DNA of 8,607 nucleotides from Anaerolineae bacterium (GTDB lineage Bacteria > Chloroflexota > Anaerolineae > Anaerolineales > Villigracilaceae), in contig PMLN01000353.1 in assembly GCA_003158885.1 (NCBI GenBank), positions 4,424-13,030 on the forward strand, written 5' to 3'. The first letter of the stretch is position 1. Every line of letters begins with the position of its first letter. A program made the position numbers and the translations under genes. A model generated the notes under the pieces. The model was not told the DNA's origin. It saw only the letters and a program-made list of their open reading frames with translations, and searched no databases. Below, piece after piece: positions 6,545 through 8,607 of this stretch.

Positions 6545-6907
6545 ATGACCGTCAAACATGCTGTGGATGTGGAAGCCAACGATGTTTTGAATGCCAAAGA
6601 TACGAAGATCCAGGTTTTGATCTCGTCCAGGGAAGGCCCGAACTTCGCCCTGCGTAAATTCTCCATGCAAAGGGATGGAGGCATGCCGCGCCACACGAAC
6701 ACGGTCGAGCACGAACAATATGTTTTACGCGGTGAAGCCTCCATCACCATCGGCGAAGAGATCCATCATGTCAAAGCCGGGGATGTGGTCTTTATTCCTG
6801 AAGGCGTGGTACATTCCTATCAGAACACAGGCGAGGAGCCGTTTGAGTTTTTGTGCATCATTCCCAATAAAGATGATAAGGTCACGGTAGTGGATGCGAG
6901 CTGCTGA
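6545..6907 (+). CDS. Small single-domain cupin protein
   Basis: A 120-aa single-domain cupin (beta-barrel), probably metal-binding. Cupin motif 1 is seen as PRHTNTVEHEQYVLRG (48-63), and motif 2 fits the consensus exactly: G79, P85, G87, His90 and Asn94 in GDVVFIPEGVVHSYQN. In motif 1 the second His of the usual H-x-H is Asn52, and His56 stands near the usual Glu position. Likely ligands are therefore His50, His56 and His90, possibly with Asn52 or Glu55/57. AAAGGA (6530-6535) lies 9 nt before the ATG and is a good ribosome binding site. The 33-nt gap after the preceding GNAT gene shows no terminator, so read-through from the recF transcript is possible. The substrate is unknown. Many such cupins are small-molecule binding or isomerase/dioxygenase-like proteins. 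Confidence 0.87.
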   Translation: MTVKHAVDVEANDVLNAKDTKIQVLISSREGPNFALRKFSMQRDGGMPRHTNTVEHEQYVLRGEASITIGEEIHHVKAGDVVFIPEGVVHSYQNTGEEPFEFLCIIPNKDDKVTVVDASC

Positions 6908-6917
6908 GGTTTTGATG

Positions 6918-6923
6918 TAAAAT
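6918..6923 (+). promoter_or_regulatory. -10 box (TAAAAT) directly before the mntA-like gene
   Basis: TAAAAT, preceded by TG, ends 6 nt before the ATG at 6930, the same spacing as the box upstream of the gene at 1967. Transcription would begin on the start codon itself. No Shine-Dalgarno is present and no convincing -35 is seen. The region is A+T-rich, so a chance match is possible. Confidence 0.4.
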
Positions 6924-6929
6924 ATAGTA

Positions 6930-7223
6930 ATGGCATCTTATCCTTTCAATGTGACTCGTTTGATTGATATTTGCTGCCAAAACGACGTTTCGATGGTGGG
7001 CATCTTTGGTTCGATGGTGCGCGGGGAAGCCAAAAGGAAAAGCGATATTGATGTAATCGTCCGTTTTTCCAAACGAAAAAGTCTGCTCGCAGTAGTGCGG
7101 TTGGAGCGCGAACTTTCCGAGGCGCTGGGCCGCAAAGTGGACTTGCTGACCGAGGCCGCCATCAGTCCTTATCTGCGCGAACAGATATTGAAGGAAATGC
7201 AGGTAGTGTATGAAAAAGGATGA
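6930..7223 (+). CDS. mntA: MntA-type minimal nucleotidyltransferase antitoxin
   Basis: A 97-aa minimal nucleotidyltransferase of the polymerase-beta fold. GSMVRGEAKRKSDIDVIV (27-44) carries the full signature: Gly27-Ser28, the RGEA turn, and the metal-binding pair Asp39 and Asp41. The third acidic residue is Asp71 in RKVDLLT. In characterised MntA/HepT systems this protein neutralises the HEPN toxin by adding AMP to a tyrosine next to the toxin's R-x4-H motif. Here every catalytic residue is present and the length is normal. The toxin-side gene overlaps by 14 nt, the usual order and coupling for this family. A -10 box ends 6 nt before the start and no Shine-Dalgarno is present, suggesting a leaderless mRNA. 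Confidence 0.9.
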   Translation: MASYPFNVTRLIDICCQNDVSMVGIFGSMVRGEAKRKSDIDVIVRFSKRKSLLAVVRLERELSEALGRKVDLLTEAAISPYLREQILKEMQVVYEKG

Positions 7224-7509
7224 CAGCATTTACCTTCGGCACATCCTTGATGCCATCTCAACTATGGAAGAATATTTACGCGGGGTAAGCGAGACAAAAT
7301 TCAAAGCGACCAGTTTGCTTCAAGATGGGGCAATCCGACAAATCGAAATCATCGGCGAAGCGGTGAGACATATTTCACATGAAGAACCGCCAAAATATAC
7401 TGAACGTGAAATTTTATCTTTCAATGCGTTGCTCTCAAAAAATTTAAATTCTCTTGGGCGAAATTCTATCGGAAACGAACAAGTCATCATGATTGCCCGG
7501 TTGGCATAG
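7210..7509 (+). CDS. HepT-like HEPN (DUF86) protein, C-terminal half replaced or degraded
   Basis: The first ~58 residues are typical HepT: MKKDDSIYLRHILDAI, a GVSETKFKAT turn, then LLQDGAIRQIEIIGEAVRHIS (36-56), the conserved second helix. After about residue 60 (near 7390) the similarity stops. The expected proline-tryptophan region and the catalytic R-x4-H-x-Y with its following helices do not appear. Instead there is a tail (YTEREILSFNALLSKN...GNEQVIMIARLA) with no histidine, ending at residue 99, against roughly 110 for the family. I read the other two frames from 7381 to 7549 and neither restores the motif, so a single frameshift does not explain it. The RNase activity is probably lost. 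A rearrangement that joined a foreign tail is one possibility; the tail's origin is not recognised. It overlaps the antitoxin gene by 14 nt. Confidence 0.72.
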   Translation: MKKDDSIYLRHILDAISTMEEYLRGVSETKFKATSLLQDGAIRQIEIIGEAVRHISHEEPPKYTEREILSFNALLSKNLNSLGRNSIGNEQVIMIARLA

Positions 7510-7549
7510 CACAGCAAGGTCGGTTGTATCCTAAACGCGAGAGGAATCA

Positions 7550-8080
7550 ATGAATAAGATCGGTATCGGGGAACGAATCTATAACCAGCTCGAATCCTTC
7601 ATCATGGATAAACTGGTCTTGCAAAACAGTCCGGGACCGGTCTTTAAATGGATTTTCAAGATTCCGATCCTTGAATATAAGCTTGGTATGGGTTGGTTGA
7701 TTGGTAAATTCGTTTTGCTATTGACCACCACAGGCCGCAAAAGCGGCAAGCTGCGTCATACGCCGCTGGAATATATTTACGACCGTGAGCATGACCGCTA
7801 CCGCATCGCGGCGGGCTGGGGCGGAAAGACCGACTGGTATCGAAATGCGCGCGCCAATCCACACGTTACAGTGCAGGTGGGACGCAGAAAGTTCGCAGCG
7901 ATTGCCGAGCCGGTCTCGGATGAGGAAGTGGCAAAATATATGCTGGATGTCTCGCAGCGTCACCCGCGCATGGATAAGGTTTGGAACCGCTGGTCGGATC
8001 GGCCGCTGGACAGCACCTTCGAGAGCTATGTGTATGCGGCGCGCTTCTTCCCATCCCTGTGGCTGTGCCCGGAAAAATAA
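7550..8080 (+). CDS. Ddn-family (F420-type) nitroreductase/oxidoreductase
   Basis: A 176-aa member of the deazaflavin-dependent nitroreductase family (F420H2-dependent quinone reductase, DUF385), a split beta-barrel flavin/F420-binding fold. The diagnostic segments are LLLTTTGRKSGKLRHTPL (56-72), a Gly-Trp-Gly-Gly turn (89-92) and WYRNARANPHVTVQVG (96-111), which normally line the deazaflavin pocket. About 50 residues before the core are amphipathic to hydrophobic, as in Ddn, where they help membrane association. Electron donor F420H2 is inferred from the family; related members use FMN or have other ligands, and no F420 biosynthesis gene is in view. GAGAGGA (7539-7545) precedes the ATG closely, with a 4-nt gap. 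The gene stands between the HEPN gene (41 nt away) and the YeaQ-type gene (60 nt away). Confidence 0.88.
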   Translation: MNKIGIGERIYNQLESFIMDKLVLQNSPGPVFKWIFKIPILEYKLGMGWLIGKFVLLLTTTGRKSGKLRHTPLEYIYDREHDRYRIAAGWGGKTDWYRNARANPHVTVQVGRRKFAAIAEPVSDEEVAKYMLDVSQRHPRMDKVWNRWSDRPLDSTFESYVYAARFFPSLWLCPEK

Positions 8081-8096
8081 TCCTGCAATCACACGG

Positions 8097-8112
8097 AACG
8101 GGATGTCCCGTT
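8097..8112. promoter_or_regulatory. 16-bp perfect dyad next to a -10 box, possible operator
   Basis: AACGGGATGTCCCGTT reads as 7-bp arms (8097-8103 and 8106-8112) around TG. Its last T is the first base of the -10-like TATACT. A second overlapping inverted pair, GTCCC (8105-8109) and GGGAC (8122-8126), brackets the -10. As a hairpin it would have 6 pairs and a 4-nt loop but no T-run after it, so it is a poor terminator for the upstream gene. Placement over the promoter suits a repressor or regulator site. No family is assigned. Confidence 0.4.
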
Positions 8113-8117
8113 ATACT
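8112..8117 (+). promoter_or_regulatory. -10 box (TATACT) of the YeaQ-type gene
   Basis: TATACT differs from TATAAT at one position. Initiation would fall near 8124, giving a leader of about 17 nt that contains the AAAGGAG ribosome binding site (8128-8134), 6 nt before the ATG at 8141. No good -35 is visible, which would fit an activated or alternative-sigma promoter, but that is inference. Confidence 0.42.
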
Positions 8118-8140
8118 TACAGGGACGAAAGGAGTCTGCT

Positions 8141-8395
8141 ATGACACTAAATTCAATTGTGACCTGGATCGTCGTCGGCGGGATTGCCGGCCTGCTGGCC
8201 GAATGGCTGATCGGCGGTGTAAGCGCCGGCTGCATTGGAACGGTCATCATCGGCATCCTCGGCGCTTTCATCGGCGGCTGGTTGTTCGGTATCCTGCATA
8301 TCTCCATCGGCTCCGGCATCCTCAATGATATCGTTACGGCCTTCGTTGGAGCGGCAGTCCTGCTCCTGGTGATCCGGATGATCCGCAGGATATAA
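8141..8395 (+). CDS. YeaQ/GlsB/YmgE-type small membrane protein
   Basis: An 84-aa hydrophobic protein of the transglycosylase-associated (PF04226-type) family. It is almost entirely three membrane segments (about 5-25, 29-52 and 61-80) rich in glycine: VVGGIAGLLAEWLIGG, then the conserved GTVIIGILGAFIGGWLFG, then a VTAFVGAAVLLLVIR segment ending in the basic tail RMIRRI. Members are often linked to general stress or envelope responses, and their biochemical function is not established despite the family name. A strong ribosome binding site (AAAGGAG, 6-nt spacing) and its own -10 with an overlapping dyad suggest independent control. A strong hairpin terminator follows 51 bp after the stop. Confidence 0.92.
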   Translation: MTLNSIVTWIVVGGIAGLLAEWLIGGVSAGCIGTVIIGILGAFIGGWLFGILHISIGSGILNDIVTAFVGAAVLLLVIRMIRRI

Positions 8396-8446
8396 GAACT
8401 GCCACGCATCCAATCCTTACAGTAACTTCACATAACGGCTGTTAAC

Positions 8447-8480
8447 AAAATCTCCGAGGGCTGCCTGCCTCGGAGATTTT
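8447..8480 (+). terminator. Intrinsic terminator, 13-bp stem ending in TTTT
   Basis: AAAATCTCCGAGG (8447-8459) pairs perfectly with CCTCGGAGATTTT (8468-8480) around an 8-nt loop. The stem has a G+C-rich core flanked by A4/T4, so it can work for transcripts from either strand. It closes the unit ending with the YeaQ-type gene. No feature is seen in 8396-8446. Confidence 0.85.
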
Positions 8481-8509
8481 GCGCTTTAGCGGTTCAAATA
8501 TGGCTTTCT

Positions 8510-8607
8510 CAAATTCAGGGGAAAGAGCGCGCAGCCCGCCACCCTCAAAGAGCGAGCACAAAGATTTCTTTTTCTTGGCGTACTTCGCGCCCTTCGCGTT
8601 GAAAAAA
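8510..8607. repeat. Intergenic dispersed-type repeat with 9-bp period (incomplete)
   Basis: On the + strand CTTGGC (8574-8579), CTTCGC (8583-8588) and CTTCGC (8592-8597) recur every 9 bp. On the minus strand this reads as an open Asn-Ala-Lys-Gly-Ala-Lys-Tyr-Ala-Lys series followed by a Leu-Cys-Ser-Leu stretch. I recognise this style as a non-coding intergenic repeat common in Chloroflexota and other environmental bacteria, which often yields false small ORFs. It runs to the window end, so its far boundary is unseen. I see no gene in 8481-8607. Confidence 0.5.

Noticed and set aside
7501..7532. TTGGCA (7501-7506) as -35 for the Ddn-like gene
   Set aside because: At 16-19 bp spacing no acceptable -10 is present; the nearest candidate (TATCCT) is 20 bp away with two mismatches.
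7390..7549. A frameshift that would restore the HepT catalytic motif
   Set aside because: Both alternative frames were read through to 7549. They contain early stops and no R-x4-H-x-Y or following HEPN helix, so a simple frameshift or sequencing error is not supported.

Overview
The window is gene-dense, with about 50% GC by eye. All eleven supported genes lie on the + strand, and nothing on the minus strand is convincing. The gene mix suggests a bacterium of the phylum Chloroflexota, probably Anaerolineae: a RecF of that style, a large cNMP-binding/bacterial-PH membrane protein, an F420-type (Ddn-like) oxidoreductase, a lipoprotein sulfatase and an MntA/HepT-type pair. This assignment is inferred from the genes, because no rRNA or other phylogenetic marker is present.

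Layout. (1) 1-1947: a short leader with a TATAAT box, a lipid-anchored sulfatase (107-1438), then a thioredoxin-fold redoxin 5 bp downstream (1444-1947). (2) 1967-3667: a 566-aa protein with a cyclic-nucleotide-binding domain and two copies of a membrane-hairpin plus bacterial PH module; its GTG start lies 6 nt after an extended -10 box. (3) 3701-4701: peptide deformylase overlapping a GNAT acetyltransferase by 1 nt. (4) 4702-6511: a pyrimidine-rich leader with two competing hairpins, recF, and a RimJ/RimL-type acetyltransferase coupled through TAATG. (5) 6545-6907: a small cupin. (6) 6930-7509: an MntA-type nucleotidyltransferase antitoxin overlapping a HepT-like HEPN gene whose C-terminal half, including the catalytic R-x4-H region, is not recognisable. 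(7) 7550-8395: a Ddn-family oxidoreductase and a small YeaQ/GlsB-type membrane protein, followed by a strong hairpin terminator (8447-8480). (8) The end of the window holds a 9-bp-periodic dispersed-type repeat.

Functionally this looks like ordinary chromosome made of short operons: housekeeping genes (deformylase, RecF), modifying enzymes (two GNATs) and stress or redox genes (redoxin, cupin, Ddn-like, YeaQ). The only accessory-style piece is the MntA/HepT pair. I see no clear undescribed system. The most interesting points are the in-frame palindromic tandem repeat inside recF whose two copies differ by compensating changes, the duplicated PH module coupled to a nucleotide sensor, the damaged HepT beside an intact antitoxin, and start codons placed directly after -10 boxes.
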